A DNA stretch of 64,000 bases from positions 62,001-126,000 of the forward strand of contig NZ_CANLRL010000005.1 in the NCBI RefSeq assembly GCF_947493595.1, given 5' to 3'. This document shows, in pieces, positions 1 through 8,462 of the stretch. Every line of letters starts with the position of its first letter. Position 1 is the stretch's first letter. Position numbers and translations under genes: made by a program. This DNA is from an uncultured Shimia sp. GTDB taxonomy: Bacteria > Pseudomonadota > Alphaproteobacteria > Rhodobacterales > Rhodobacteraceae. The notes beneath the pieces were generated by a model. The model ran no database searches. It was given only the letters and a program-made list of their open reading frames with translations, and was not told the DNA's origin.

Positions 1-206
1 GCGCTTTTCTCATTGGGTGCAAAGGCCAAGCCATCCAGCTCGATCACCTCTTCGGCGGAAAACGACAGCACCGTGTCACCGGTCTCCATCTCCGCATACA
101 GCGTGCTTTCATGCATAAACCGCTGGGTCAGACCAAATGCTGCCTCATAAAACGCGACCGTCTCTGGCACGTTTTTTACGTAAATAATTGTGTATCCAAG
201 TTTCAT
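1..206 (-). CDS. VOC-family (glyoxalase/bleomycin-resistance fold) protein, N-terminal part
   Basis: This gene reads leftward from an ATG at 206 and runs off the window edge, so only about 68 residues are visible. The start reads MKLGYTIIYVKNVPETVAFY, the usual first beta strand and helix of a vicinal-oxygen-chelate domain (V..V..TV.FYE.AFG). Later visible residues (AEMETGD, SFSAEE, FAPNEK) fit the second strand region. VOC proteins act as lyases, dioxygenases or resistance proteins, and the visible part cannot separate these. It is likely cytosolic, because no signal peptide is seen. It points the same way as the two regulators at 284-1618. Confidence 0.8.
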   Translation of the reverse strand, partial: MKLGYTIIYVKNVPETVAFYEAAFGLTQRFMHESTLYAEMETGDTVLSFSAEEVIELDGLAFAPNEKS

Positions 207-283
207 AACAAGCACCTCACATTGCTTGTCCTAGACCTAAAGCCCGCAACACCAAAGCGCTTGAAGAAATCGGACATCACCTC

Positions 284-1075
284 TTAGGCCGCACGATTTC
301 CCCACAACCCGCCGGACACATCTGGCCGGATCAACCCCTCCGGAATGTCTGACGGCACAAACCCGCCAAACCGCCGCATGGCCCGCGTCATATGTGCCTG
401 ATCGGCATAGCCTGCCTCAAACGCCGCGTCTGATAGCGACCCGCCCGCATCACAGATCAGCCGCAGCGCCCGATGAAACTGCACCAGTGACGCATAGGCC
501 TTCACCGACAGCCCCACCGTGCCGCCAAAAAGCCGATTGAGATGCCGCGTCGAGCACCCCGCCCGCGCCGCCAGTTCCGTCACAGCAAACCGCCCCCCCG
601 CCAGATGTATCCGCCGTACGCTCTCGCCCGCGCGATGCCCCTCCGGTGTCAACGCCCGCCCTTCAACAAACCGCACCAACGCCTGGCGCAAAATGTCCTC
701 ACGAATGCCTGCCACACACAACCCCGCCAGTTCTGGCACCAAAGCCTCCGCCTGCGCGCCCAACGCCACCTGATCTTTCACTGCCCCCAATGCATCGCCC
801 CACAACACACCGCCACGCTCCGGCCGCAACCGCACGCCAATCCACCGATCTCCCGCCTCAAACGCCACCCAATAGGGCTGAGTTGCTGGCCCAGTCACCA
901 CCAACTTTGGCACCACGGCCCGATCCGCGTTGTAGCGCACAATCACATCACAGCGCCCGTCTGGAAGGATCAAACTGCGCCCGGCCTGCAGTTCTTCATG
1001 CCGCCACACCGCTTCCACGCTGCGCGACTGTTGCGGCGTGTAAATCCGCTCCTGATATCCATCTGGCAGACGCAC
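284..1075 (-). CDS. AraC-family transcriptional regulator
   Basis: A 263-residue DNA-binding regulator. The C-terminal part (about residues 155-255) holds the double helix-turn-helix of AraC proteins, with readable helices at AARAGCSTRHLNRLF and DAAFEAGYADQAHMTRAMRRFGG. The N-terminal half has the ILPDGRCDVIVRYN pattern of the sensor domain found in DUF6597-type AraC proteins; the ligand is unknown. The start is a GTG preceded by GAGGGGGTAGC on the minus strand. That ribosome site overlaps the stop of the upstream PAS-LuxR gene, with a 9-bp gap, so the two are probably cotranscribed. It could control the divergent M20/ABC operon at 1764-10702, which is inference from position only. Confidence 0.9.
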   Translation of the reverse strand: MRLPDGYQERIYTPQQSRSVEAVWRHEELQAGRSLILPDGRCDVIVRYNADRAVVPKLVVTGPATQPYWVAFEAGDRWIGVRLRPERGGVLWGDALGAVKDQVALGAQAEALVPELAGLCVAGIREDILRQALVRFVEGRALTPEGHRAGESVRRIHLAGGRFAVTELAARAGCSTRHLNRLFGGTVGLSVKAYASLVQFHRALRLICDAGGSLSDAAFEAGYADQAHMTRAMRRFGGFVPSDIPEGLIRPDVSGGLWGNRAA

Positions 1076-1084
1076 GCTACCCCC

Positions 1085-1618
1085 TCACCCAATCGTCAAC
1101 CGCGCCAGCAGCTCGGTGGCATTCTTCACCTGAAACCGCTTGTGTAATCGCGCCCGCACATCCTCAATGGTCCGTGGCGACAGGCCCAACTCCCGCGCAA
1201 TCTGCTTGCTGGTCAGCCCGCGTCCCAAGCCGCCCACCACCTGCCGCTCCCGCACCGTAAGCGACACCGGCGGCCCGTCATGAATGGCGGCAAATGTCAT
1301 CACCAACCGCGCTAATGGATCGTCCGGCGTCAATGTCTGTGCCCGAAACCGGCACCACACCTGCCCGCCATCACGCCGCCGCACCATGCGCTCATCACTG
1401 TAGGCATGATCCTGTCTCAGTGGCTTCAACCCAATGTCGCGCACCTGCTCAAACTCCTCGGTGCTGTCATACAACAAGCGAAACGACTGCCCCACCAAAG
1501 CGTCTTTCTCATAGCCAACCAACCGCGCAAACCCTTGATTACAGGCGCGAATGACGCGCTGTTCGGTCATCACAATCCCCACCGGTGCGGCGTCAAACGC
1601 CAGGTGCTCCCATTCCAT
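1085..1618 (-). CDS. PAS domain LuxR-type (FixJ/NarL-like HTH) transcriptional regulator
   Basis: A 177-residue one-component regulator. Residues about 5-110 form a PAS fold (FDAAPVGIVMTEQRVIRACN, then GYEKDALVGQSFRLLY and RRRDGGQVWCRFRAQ). Residues about 118-175 are a GerE/LuxR helix-turn-helix (LTVRERQVVGGLGRGLTSKQ, followed by ARELGLSPRTIEDVRARLHKR). No kinase or receiver domain is seen, so a signal is probably sensed directly by the PAS domain. It is the first gene of a two-gene minus-strand unit with the AraC regulator. A perfect palindrome at 1641-1660, just upstream of its start, is a likely operator. Confidence 0.88.
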   Translation of the reverse strand: MEWEHLAFDAAPVGIVMTEQRVIRACNQGFARLVGYEKDALVGQSFRLLYDSTEEFEQVRDIGLKPLRQDHAYSDERMVRRRDGGQVWCRFRAQTLTPDDPLARLVMTFAAIHDGPPVSLTVRERQVVGGLGRGLTSKQIARELGLSPRTIEDVRARLHKRFQVKNATELLARLTIG

Positions 1619-1640
1619 CTACGCTCCCCCAACCGTAATC

Positions 1641-1660
1641 CTACGGTATTGATACCGTAG
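1641..1660. promoter_or_regulatory. 20-bp perfect palindrome, candidate operator
   Basis: CTACGGTATTGATACCGTAG has 9-bp arms around TG and lies 22 bp upstream of the PAS-LuxR start at 1618, in the divergent gap facing the M20 operon. Its length and symmetry match sites bound by LuxR-type HTH dimers. Control of either the regulator itself or the operon from 1764 is inference. Confidence 0.55.
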
Positions 1661-1704
1661 CCCGACACAAGCCACTCTGTCTCTACCCCAACTTCATTTG
1701 GCCC

Positions 1705-1730
1705 CAAATATCCCTGCCGGAGGCTCCCGC
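1705..1730 (+). repeat. 26-nt intergenic repeat, copy 1
   Basis: This stretch (CAAATATCCCTGCCGGAGGC and six more bases) matches 9911-9936 at 23 of 26 positions. Both copies lie in the short 5' leader of a plus-strand gene, ending 33 nt and 22 nt before the start codons at 1764 and 9959. The GGAGG core looks like a strong ribosome site but is too far from the start codons to serve as one. Confidence 0.5.
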
Positions 1731-1763
1731 ACTCTCCGCACGCGCAACACCCGAGGTGATTTC

Positions 1764-3065
1764 ATGCCCATCGACACCGACCGCCTGATGACCCGCATCG
1801 AGTCCATGCGTGACGACTTGGTGCAATTGACCCAAGACCTGATCCGCATTCCCACACTCAACCCGCCCGGTGAAAACTACCGCGAGATCTGTGATTACCT
1901 CGACACCCGCCTGACCCGTCACGGCTTTGACACGCAGCTGGTGCGCGCCCACGGTGCCCCCGGCGACAGCGACAAATATCCGCGTTGGAACATCGTGGCG
2001 CATAAATCCGGCCACCACCCCGGCGAATGTGTGCATTTCAACAGCCACACCGATGTGGTCGAAGTGGGCCATGGCTGGACCTTTGATCCTTTTGGCGGCG
2101 AGATCAGCGACGGCAAAATCTACGGCCGTGGCGCCTGTGACATGAAAGGCGGGCTTGCCGCGTCCATTATCGCCGCCGAAGCCTTCATTGCTGAATTCCC
2201 CGACTTCCACGGCAGCATCGAAATCTCTGGCACGGCGGATGAAGAATCCGGCGGCTACGGCGGGGTCGCCTATCTCGCGGAAAAGGGCTTCTTTGCGCCT
2301 GAACGCGTGCAACATGTGATCATCCCCGAACCCCTGCACAAAGACCGCATTTGTTTGGGCCATCGCGGCGGCTGGTGGGCCGAGATTGAGACCTTTGGTG
2401 AAATTGCCCACGGCTCCATGCCTTTCTTGGGCGATTGCGCCGTGCGCCACATGGGCGCGGTGATCGACAAGTTTGAGAGCGACCTTTACCCCGCCATGGC
2501 GGCGCGCCGCACGGACATGCCTGTGGTGCCCGAAGGCGCACGCAGCTCCACCATGAACATCAACTCGATCCACGGCGGCCAAGCAGAGCAGGCTGAAGAC
2601 TTTGACGGCTTGCCCGCCCACTGCGTGCCAGACAGCTGCCGCATCGTGATTGACCGTCGCTATCTCGCGGAGGAAACCCACGCTGAAGTCAAAGGCGAGG
2701 TTGAAGGCCTGCTGGATGACCTTTCTGCCCAGCGCGACAACTTCCGCTATGACATGCGCGAGCTCAACCACGTGGCCCCGTCAATGACAGATCGCAAAGC
2801 CCCCGTTGTGACCACGGTCGACAAGGCGATTCAGGACATTTTGGGCAAGACCCCGGATTATGTCGCCAGCCCCGGCACTTACGACCAAAAACACATTGAT
2901 CGCATCGGAAAGCTCAGCAACTGTATCGCCTATGGGCCGGGTATTTTGGAAATGGCTCACAAGCCTGATGAGTACATCGGAATCGACGATATGATCGACA
3001 GCGCCAAGGTCATGGCGCACAGCCTGACGCAGCTGCTTTTGCCTCAGACAAATGACCCGGCCTAA
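1764..3065 (+). CDS. M20-family metallopeptidase/deacylase (ArgE/DapE family)
   Basis: A 433-residue zinc hydrolase that removes an acyl group from an N-acyl amino acid or similar amide. The M20 metal motifs are readable: SHTD (His95, Asp97), GRGACDMKGG (Asp126) and TADEESGG (Glu160 catalytic, Glu161 metal); a lid domain follows. The ATG at 1764 was chosen because GAGGTGAT lies just upstream; in-frame codons back to 1698 lack a ribosome site. It leads an operon with a peptide-type ABC importer, a cupin, an ALDH and an SDR, so it probably acts on an imported compound, not in arginine or lysine synthesis. The exact substrate cannot be read. Confidence 0.88.
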   Translation: MPIDTDRLMTRIESMRDDLVQLTQDLIRIPTLNPPGENYREICDYLDTRLTRHGFDTQLVRAHGAPGDSDKYPRWNIVAHKSGHHPGECVHFNSHTDVVEVGHGWTFDPFGGEISDGKIYGRGACDMKGGLAASIIAAEAFIAEFPDFHGSIEISGTADEESGGYGGVAYLAEKGFFAPERVQHVIIPEPLHKDRICLGHRGGWWAEIETFGEIAHGSMPFLGDCAVRHMGAVIDKFESDLYPAMAARRTDMPVVPEGARSSTMNINSIHGGQAEQAEDFDGLPAHCVPDSCRIVIDRRYLAEETHAEVKGEVEGLLDDLSAQRDNFRYDMRELNHVAPSMTDRKAPVVTTVDKAIQDILGKTPDYVASPGTYDQKHIDRIGKLSNCIAYGPGILEMAHKPDEYIGIDDMIDSAKVMAHSLTQLLLPQTNDPA

Positions 3066-3110
3066 GGCCCAATAACAATAAAAAGCAAACAGTTAAGGGA
3101 GAGAGACACA

Positions 3111-4598
3111 ATGACATTTTTCACGTCAAAGCTAGCCAGTGCCAGCGCCGCTGCTCTGATTGCCGGGACACTGACAGCCCAAGCTGCACAAACCGACATC
3201 ACGGTTGCCATGCAGTTGGAACCACCGCATCTGGACCCAACTTCGGCCGCCGCCGGGGCCATCGACAGCGTCCTGTACTCCAACGTTTTTGAGGGTCTGA
3301 CCCGCTTTGCCTCTGACGGCTCTGTCACACCGGGCCTCGCCAAAAGCTGGGACATCTCGGAAGACGGGCTGACCTACACCTTCATGCTGAACGACGGTGT
3401 GACCTTCCATGACGGCTCTGCCATGGACGGCGAAGACGTGAAGTTCTCGCTGGATCGCGCCCGCGCAGAAGACAGCGCCAATGCGCAAAAAGCCCTCTTC
3501 GAAGGTATTGCAGACGTCACCGTGGTAGATCCACTGACTGTGAAAGTCACGCTCGATGGCCCGAACGGCGACTTCCTGTTCAACATGGCATGGGGCGACG
3601 CCGTGATTGTCGCGTCTGAAAGCATAGCGGACATCAAAACCACGCCTATCGGCACCGGTGCCTTCAAATTTGGCAACTGGGTGCAAGGCGACAAGATCAC
3701 GCTCACACGCAACGATGCGTATTGGGGCACGCCTGCCACGCTGACCGATGTGACCTTCAAGTTTATCTCCGACCCAACCGCAGCCATGTCTGCCATGATG
3801 GCCGAAGACATTGATGTGTTTGCCGGTTTCCCAACGCCTGAGGCACTACCGCAGTTCGAAGCAGACCCGCGCTTTCAGGTTCTGGTGGGCAACTCCGAAG
3901 GCGAGACCATCCTGTCGACCAACAACAAGATGCCACCATTGGATGACGTGAAAGTACGCAAGGCCATCGCCCACGCAATTGACCGTCAGGCGATCATTGA
4001 TGGCGCGATGTTTGGCCTTGGCACCCCAATTGGCACCCATTTTGCGCCACATCACCCGGACTATGTCGATCTGACCGGCAACTCGGCTTATGATCCTGAA
4101 CTGTCCAAGAAACTGCTCGCCGAAGCAGGTTATCCGGACGGCTTCACCACCACGTTGAAACTGCCTCCGCCCTCTTACGCCCGTCGCGGCGGCGAAATCA
4201 TCGCCGCGCAACTGCGCGCTGTCGGCATCAATACCGAAATCTCCAACTTGGAGTGGGCGCAGTGGCTGGAACAGGTGTTCCGCGGCAAGGACTTTGGCCT
4301 GACCATCGTCAGCCACACCGAACCCAATGACATCGGCATTTACGCCCGTCCGGATTACTACTTCCAGTATGACAATCCGCAGTTCCAGCAGATCATGGAC
4401 ACCTTGAACAAAGCCACCATCCCGGCAGAACGCACCGCCCTGCGCAAAGTGGCCCAGACCATGATCGCCGAGGACTATGTCAACGGCTACCTGTTCCAAC
4501 TGGCCTACCCAACTGTGGCCAAAGCCGGTGTGCAGGGCCTCTGGCTCAACGCCCCAACCCAAGCGACTGACCTGACCGCCGTGAGCTGGTCAGAATAA
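3111..4598 (+). CDS. ABC transporter substrate-binding protein (SBP family 5, DppA/OppA type)
   Basis: A 495-residue periplasmic binding protein. A Sec signal peptide is visible (about residues 1-25, ending LTAQAA). The family-5 pattern follows: the LEPPHLDPT opening, NVFEGLTRF, LAKSWDISEDGLTYTFML, the VKFSLDRA region, and GTGAFKFGNW. The ribosome site AAGGGAGAGAG precedes the ATG. Family-5 proteins bind peptides, opines, glycosides or other small molecules, so the ligand is open. It is followed by an intercistronic hairpin (4612-4632) and then by the cupin, two permeases and a fused ATPase. Confidence 0.93.
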   Translation: MTFFTSKLASASAAALIAGTLTAQAAQTDITVAMQLEPPHLDPTSAAAGAIDSVLYSNVFEGLTRFASDGSVTPGLAKSWDISEDGLTYTFMLNDGVTFHDGSAMDGEDVKFSLDRARAEDSANAQKALFEGIADVTVVDPLTVKVTLDGPNGDFLFNMAWGDAVIVASESIADIKTTPIGTGAFKFGNWVQGDKITLTRNDAYWGTPATLTDVTFKFISDPTAAMSAMMAEDIDVFAGFPTPEALPQFEADPRFQVLVGNSEGETILSTNNKMPPLDDVKVRKAIAHAIDRQAIIDGAMFGLGTPIGTHFAPHHPDYVDLTGNSAYDPELSKKLLAEAGYPDGFTTTLKLPPPSYARRGGEIIAAQLRAVGINTEISNLEWAQWLEQVFRGKDFGLTIVSHTEPNDIGIYARPDYYFQYDNPQFQQIMDTLNKATIPAERTALRKVAQTMIAEDYVNGYLFQLAYPTVAKAGVQGLWLNAPTQATDLTAVSWSE

Positions 4599-4611
4599 CA
4601 CCCCCCGCGCT

Positions 4612-4632
4612 GGGGCCACACACTGTGGCTCC
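4612..4632 (+). promoter_or_regulatory. intercistronic hairpin after the binding-protein gene
   Basis: GGGGCCACA-CAC-TGTGGCTCC forms a 9-bp stem with one G-T pair and a 3-nt loop, 14 nt after the SBP stop. There is no T-run, so it is more likely a 3'-end stabiliser or partial attenuator than a full terminator. A possible GTG start for the cupin at 4625 lies inside this hairpin and was rejected for that reason. Confidence 0.6.
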
Positions 4633-4663
4633 GGCGCAAATCGACTTACCGAAAGCCGCCGCC

Positions 4664-5071
4664 ATGATTGACCACATCCCCGCTGGCTCCCTGCCCAGCC
4701 GCAAAGCCCCGCCTGAATACTTCACCGGCGATGTCCGGATGGATCTGATCACGGAAAGCCGCCCCCCTTCCCAAGTTTTTGCCGCCCGCGTCACCTTTGA
4801 ACCCGGCGCGCGCACCGCATGGCACACTCATCCCGTGGGCCAAATCCTGCATGTCTTGTCCGGCGTTGGCCTGATTGCCCTGCGCGGCGAAGCCCCACGC
4901 ACAATCCGCCCCGGTGACAGTATCTGGATTGAGCCCGGCGTTGAGCACTGGCACGGCGCCACGCCCAACACCGCCATGTCCCATATGGCCATCCAACAGG
5001 TCGAAGACGGCTCCGGTGCCACGTGGCTCGAACACGTCACCGACACCGATTACCTGAAACCAGCGACCTGA
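4664..5071 (+). CDS. small cupin-domain protein
   Basis: A 135-residue single-domain cupin, cytosolic. Motif 1 reads RTAWHTHPVGQILHVLSG (metal-binding His-x-His region), and motif 2 reads PGDSIWIEPGVEHWHG with the third His. It resembles (R)-mandelonitrile lyase-like and other small metal-dependent cupins. The ATG at 4664 is preferred over GTG 4625, which falls in a hairpin. It lies between the SBP and the permeases of the importer, so it may modify or isomerise the imported compound; this is inference from position. Confidence 0.85.
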   Translation: MIDHIPAGSLPSRKAPPEYFTGDVRMDLITESRPPSQVFAARVTFEPGARTAWHTHPVGQILHVLSGVGLIALRGEAPRTIRPGDSIWIEPGVEHWHGATPNTAMSHMAIQQVEDGSGATWLEHVTDTDYLKPAT

Positions 5072-5077
5072 CCGCCC

Positions 5078-6025
5078 ATGCTCCGCTACACTCTCAAACG
5101 CGCCCTGTCTCTGGGTCTAAGCCTGGTGGTGGCCTCGCTGGTGATTTTCTTCGTGATCGAAGTGGTGCCCGGCGATCCCGCAAGCTTTATGCTTGGCCTC
5201 AACGCTCAACCTGACACCATCGCCGCCCTGCGCAGCGAACTGGGGCTGGATGTGTCCAAACTGGAACGCTACCTCTCCTGGGTTGGTGGTATGCTGCAAG
5301 GCGATTTTGGCACCTCCTACACCTACCGCACCCCCGTGACCGAGATGATCGGCGATCGCATCTGGGTGTCGCTGCCTCTGGCCCTCTACGCACTCACGCT
5401 CTCCACGCTGATTGCCTTCCCCGCTGGCATCTACGCCGCCTCCCGCCGGGGCAAACCGGGCGACATGGCTGTGATGGGCGCCACGCAACTGGGCGTCGCC
5501 GTACCCAACTTCTGGTTTGCCATGATGCTGGTGCTGATCTTTGCCATCAACCTGCGCTGGTTCTCTGCGGGCGGTTTTGTTGGTTGGGAAAAAGGCGTCC
5601 CGGCGGCGATGAAATCCCTGACCCTGCCCGCCATTGCACTGGCCCTGCCGCAATCCGCCATCCTCGCCCGCGTCATGCGCTCCGCCCTGCTGGATGTGCT
5701 GGGTGAAGACTTCATGCGCACCGCCCGCGCCAAAGGCCTCACCCGCCGCCAGGCCCTGATGCGCCACGGCTTGCGCAACGCGCTGATCCCCGTGCTGACC
5801 ATCATCGGCATGCAGTTTTCCTTCCTGCTCGCCGGTGCCATCATCATCGAGCAGGTCTTCTTCCTGCCCGGCCTCGGCCGCCTGATCTTCCAATCCATCT
5901 CCGCCCGCGACCTGATTGTGGTTGAAAGCGTGGTCATGTTGCTGGTCTTCCTGGTGATCCTCGTGACCTTCCTTGTGGATCTCGCCTATGCCGCTGTTGA
6001 CCCCCGCCTGAGATCCCGCACATGA
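5078..6025 (+). CDS. ABC transporter permease (DppB/OppB type)
   Basis: A 315-residue inner-membrane permease. It has an N-terminal membrane segment (about residues 9-30), the periplasmic LGLDVSKLERYLSWVGGML region with GDFGTSY, further membrane segments, and the EAA loop seen at DFMRTARAKGLTRRQALMRH (about residues 208-230). The C-terminal IIIEQVFFLPGLGRL pattern is typical of DppB. It starts 6 bp after the cupin stop and overlaps the next permease by 4 bp (ATGA), so the two partners are translationally coupled. Confidence 0.93.
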   Translation: MLRYTLKRALSLGLSLVVASLVIFFVIEVVPGDPASFMLGLNAQPDTIAALRSELGLDVSKLERYLSWVGGMLQGDFGTSYTYRTPVTEMIGDRIWVSLPLALYALTLSTLIAFPAGIYAASRRGKPGDMAVMGATQLGVAVPNFWFAMMLVLIFAINLRWFSAGGFVGWEKGVPAAMKSLTLPAIALALPQSAILARVMRSALLDVLGEDFMRTARAKGLTRRQALMRHGLRNALIPVLTIIGMQFSFLLAGAIIIEQVFFLPGLGRLIFQSISARDLIVVESVVMLLVFLVILVTFLVDLAYAAVDPRLRSRT

Positions 6026-6843
6026 TGCTCTCCCGCAATATCCTCTTTGGTGGCCTGCTCTGCTTTATGGTGATCGCCGCAGCCTTGATCAGCTTCCTCT
6101 GGACGCCATTTGACATCACGCAGATGGACATCCCCAACAAGCTGCAAAAGCCCAGCGCGGCCCATTGGTTTGGCACCGACCACTTTGGCCGCGACATCTT
6201 TTCGATGATCATGGTTGGCGCGCGCACGTCTTTGGCCGTGGCCCTTGTCGCGGTGGGCATTGGCATGGGCCTTGGCGTGCCGCTGGGCCTTTGGGCCGCC
6301 GCCAATTCCGGCAGCTGGCTCGACGAGCTGATCATGCGTGGAAACGACCTGATCTTTGCCTTCCCCAGTCTTGTGATCGCCATCCTGATCACCGCCATTC
6401 TTGGCCCCAGCGCGGTGAACGCGATCCTCGCCATCGGCATCTTCAACATCCCGGTCTTCGCCCGCCTCACCCGCGCCGGTGCCCTCCCATTGTGGCAACG
6501 CGACTTCATCCTCGCCGCGCGTGTTGCTGGCAAATCCCGCACCCGCATCTCGGCGGAACACATCCTGCCCAACGTCGCCAACCTGCTGATCGTACAGGGC
6601 ACCATCCAGTTCAGCCTTGGCATTTTGGCCGAAGCAGGCCTGAGCTACGTTGGCCTTGGCGCACAACCGCCCACACCCTCCTGGGGCCGCATGCTGGCAG
6701 ATGCGCAAACCATGGTGTCCTTCGCACCGCACCTCGCGTTGATCCCCGGCCTTGCCATCATCACCTCGGTTCTGGGCCTCAACCTCTTGGGTGACGGGCT
6801 GCGCGACTTTCTTGACCCCAAAATTCGGGTGATGCGCTCATGA
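6022..6843 (+). CDS. ABC transporter permease (DppC/OppC type)
   Basis: A 273-residue inner-membrane permease that pairs with the gene at 5078. DppC features are visible: one N-terminal membrane helix, the HWFGTDHFGRDIFSMIMVGA region (about residues 49-68), the EAA-type loop at DFILAARVAGKSRTRISAEH, and the LSYVGLGAQPPTPSWGRML signature near the C terminus. It overlaps both neighbours by ATGA. A second ATG directly follows the first, so the start may be 6025. Confidence 0.93.
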   Translation: MMLSRNILFGGLLCFMVIAAALISFLWTPFDITQMDIPNKLQKPSAAHWFGTDHFGRDIFSMIMVGARTSLAVALVAVGIGMGLGVPLGLWAAANSGSWLDELIMRGNDLIFAFPSLVIAILITAILGPSAVNAILAIGIFNIPVFARLTRAGALPLWQRDFILAARVAGKSRTRISAEHILPNVANLLIVQGTIQFSLGILAEAGLSYVGLGAQPPTPSWGRMLADAQTMVSFAPHLALIPGLAIITSVLGLNLLGDGLRDFLDPKIRVMRS

Positions 6844-8462
6844 CTTTGCTCTCTGTCCAAAACCTCTCCCTCTCGATCGGCCCCCTTTCAATCCTGAAAG
6901 AGGTCACCTTCTCCATTGCTCCTGGTGAGATCGTGGCCGTGACTGGCGAAAGCGGCTCCGGCAAATCCATGACCGCGCTGGCGGTGATGCAGCTCCTGCC
7001 CGAGAGCGCCCGCACCAGTGGCCACATCATGCTGCGCGACGAAGAGCTCACCGCACAGTCGGAAAAATCCCTCTGCGCCATGCGCGGCAACTGCATTGGC
7101 ATGGTCTTTCAGGAGCCAATGACCGCGCTCAACCCGCTGCACACCATTGGCCAACAAGTGGCCGAGACCATCCGCATGCACGCCGTCATGCCCAAAGCCG
7201 AAGCCGAAGCACAAGCCGCAGCCATGCTCACCCGTGTCGGCCTGCCACAAGACCGCTTCCCACTGTCGCGCTATCCACACGAACTCTCCGGCGGCCAGCG
7301 TCAACGCGTTGTGATCGCCATGGCCATCGCCCGCCGCCCGCGTCTGTTGATTGCTGACGAACCCACAACCGCACTCGACGTCACCACTCAGGCCAAGATC
7401 CTCGACCTTCTGAAAGACCTCGTCGAAGAATTCGACATGGGCCTGTTGATGATCACCCATGACCTCGCCGTGGTGGCAGACATGGCAGACCGCATTGTGG
7501 TCATGCGCAAGGGCGAAGTGGTCGAACAAGGCGACACCAAACACCTGCTTGCCCACATGCAACATCCCTACACCAAAGCTCTGTTTGCCGCCTCCCAGCA
7601 TCAAGTTGACCTGCCCAACGCTGAAGACGGACACGCCGCAATCCTGTCTGTGCAAAACGCGGTCCGCGACTACGCCCTGCCGCGCACAAAACTCTTTGCG
7701 CCCCGCAGCTTTCACCGTGCGGTCAAGGGCATCAGCTTTGACATCCACCAAGGTGAGCGGGTTGGACTGGTCGGGGAATCCGGTTGCGGAAAATCGACCC
7801 TAACACGGGCTATTTTGGGCCTTGAGCCGCTGCAAGACGGCAGCATCACGGCCTTTGGCACCGCCGTTGCCCCCGACATGCCAGCCCAGGCCCGCATCAA
7901 AACGCAGGTGGTGTTCCAAGACCCCTACAGCAGCTTCAACCCGCGGCACAAAGTTGGGCGCATCCTGACCGAACCCTTCCATCTGGTCGACACGCCCCCC
8001 ACCGGCGTGGCACTGACGCAGGTCATTGGCGAAGTGCTCACCGACGTTGGTTTGCAGCCGTCAGATGCGCAAAAGTACATCCACGAATTCTCGGGTGGTC
8101 AGCGGCAGCGCATCGCCATCGCCCGCGCCCTGATTACCAAACCTGAGTTGATCATCTTTGACGAGGCCGTGTCGGCGCTCGACGTCTCCATCCGCGCGCA
8201 AATTCTCGACCTGATTGCCGGGCTCTCCCGCCGCCACAACCTGGCCTATCTGTTCATTTCCCACGATCTCTCCGTGGTGCGCTCCGTGACTGACCGTGTG
8301 CTGGTCATGCAAAACGGTGAGATTGTGGAGCAAGGCGAGACCGAAACGGTCTTCACCACGCCAATGCACCCCTACACGCAAACCCTGATCAACGCCGCGC
8401 CGGTGCTTCCGGATCTGGCCGCGTTGAGTGACAAGACTGAGACCGCCCATGCCCCTGCCTGA
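6840..8462 (+). CDS. ABC transporter ATP-binding protein with two fused ATPase domains (DppD-DppF type)
   Basis: A 540-residue protein carrying both nucleotide-binding domains of a peptide-type importer. Domain 1 (about residues 1-260) has Walker A GESGSGKS, signature LSGGQRQR, Walker B LLIADEP and the D-loop TTALDV. Domain 2 (about 285-530) has GESGCGKST, FSGGQRQR and LIIFDEAVSALD. All ATPase motifs look intact in both halves. Each half ends in the oligopeptide-type extension (HPYTKALFAA, HPYTQTLINAAP). The start overlaps the permease stop by ATGA; the end overlaps the ALDH start by 14 bp. Confidence 0.94.
   Translation: MTLLSVQNLSLSIGPLSILKEVTFSIAPGEIVAVTGESGSGKSMTALAVMQLLPESARTSGHIMLRDEELTAQSEKSLCAMRGNCIGMVFQEPMTALNPLHTIGQQVAETIRMHAVMPKAEAEAQAAAMLTRVGLPQDRFPLSRYPHELSGGQRQRVVIAMAIARRPRLLIADEPTTALDVTTQAKILDLLKDLVEEFDMGLLMITHDLAVVADMADRIVVMRKGEVVEQGDTKHLLAHMQHPYTKALFAASQHQVDLPNAEDGHAAILSVQNAVRDYALPRTKLFAPRSFHRAVKGISFDIHQGERVGLVGESGCGKSTLTRAILGLEPLQDGSITAFGTAVAPDMPAQARIKTQVVFQDPYSSFNPRHKVGRILTEPFHLVDTPPTGVALTQVIGEVLTDVGLQPSDAQKYIHEFSGGQRQRIAIARALITKPELIIFDEAVSALDVSIRAQILDLIAGLSRRHNLAYLFISHDLSVVRSVTDRVLVMQNGEIVEQGETETVFTTPMHPYTQTLINAAPVLPDLAALSDKTETAHAPA

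Noticed and set aside
1764-3065. dapE or argE as the gene name
   Set aside because: The motifs show only the M20 family. The gene lies in a transport and oxidation operon, so a biosynthetic role is not supported.
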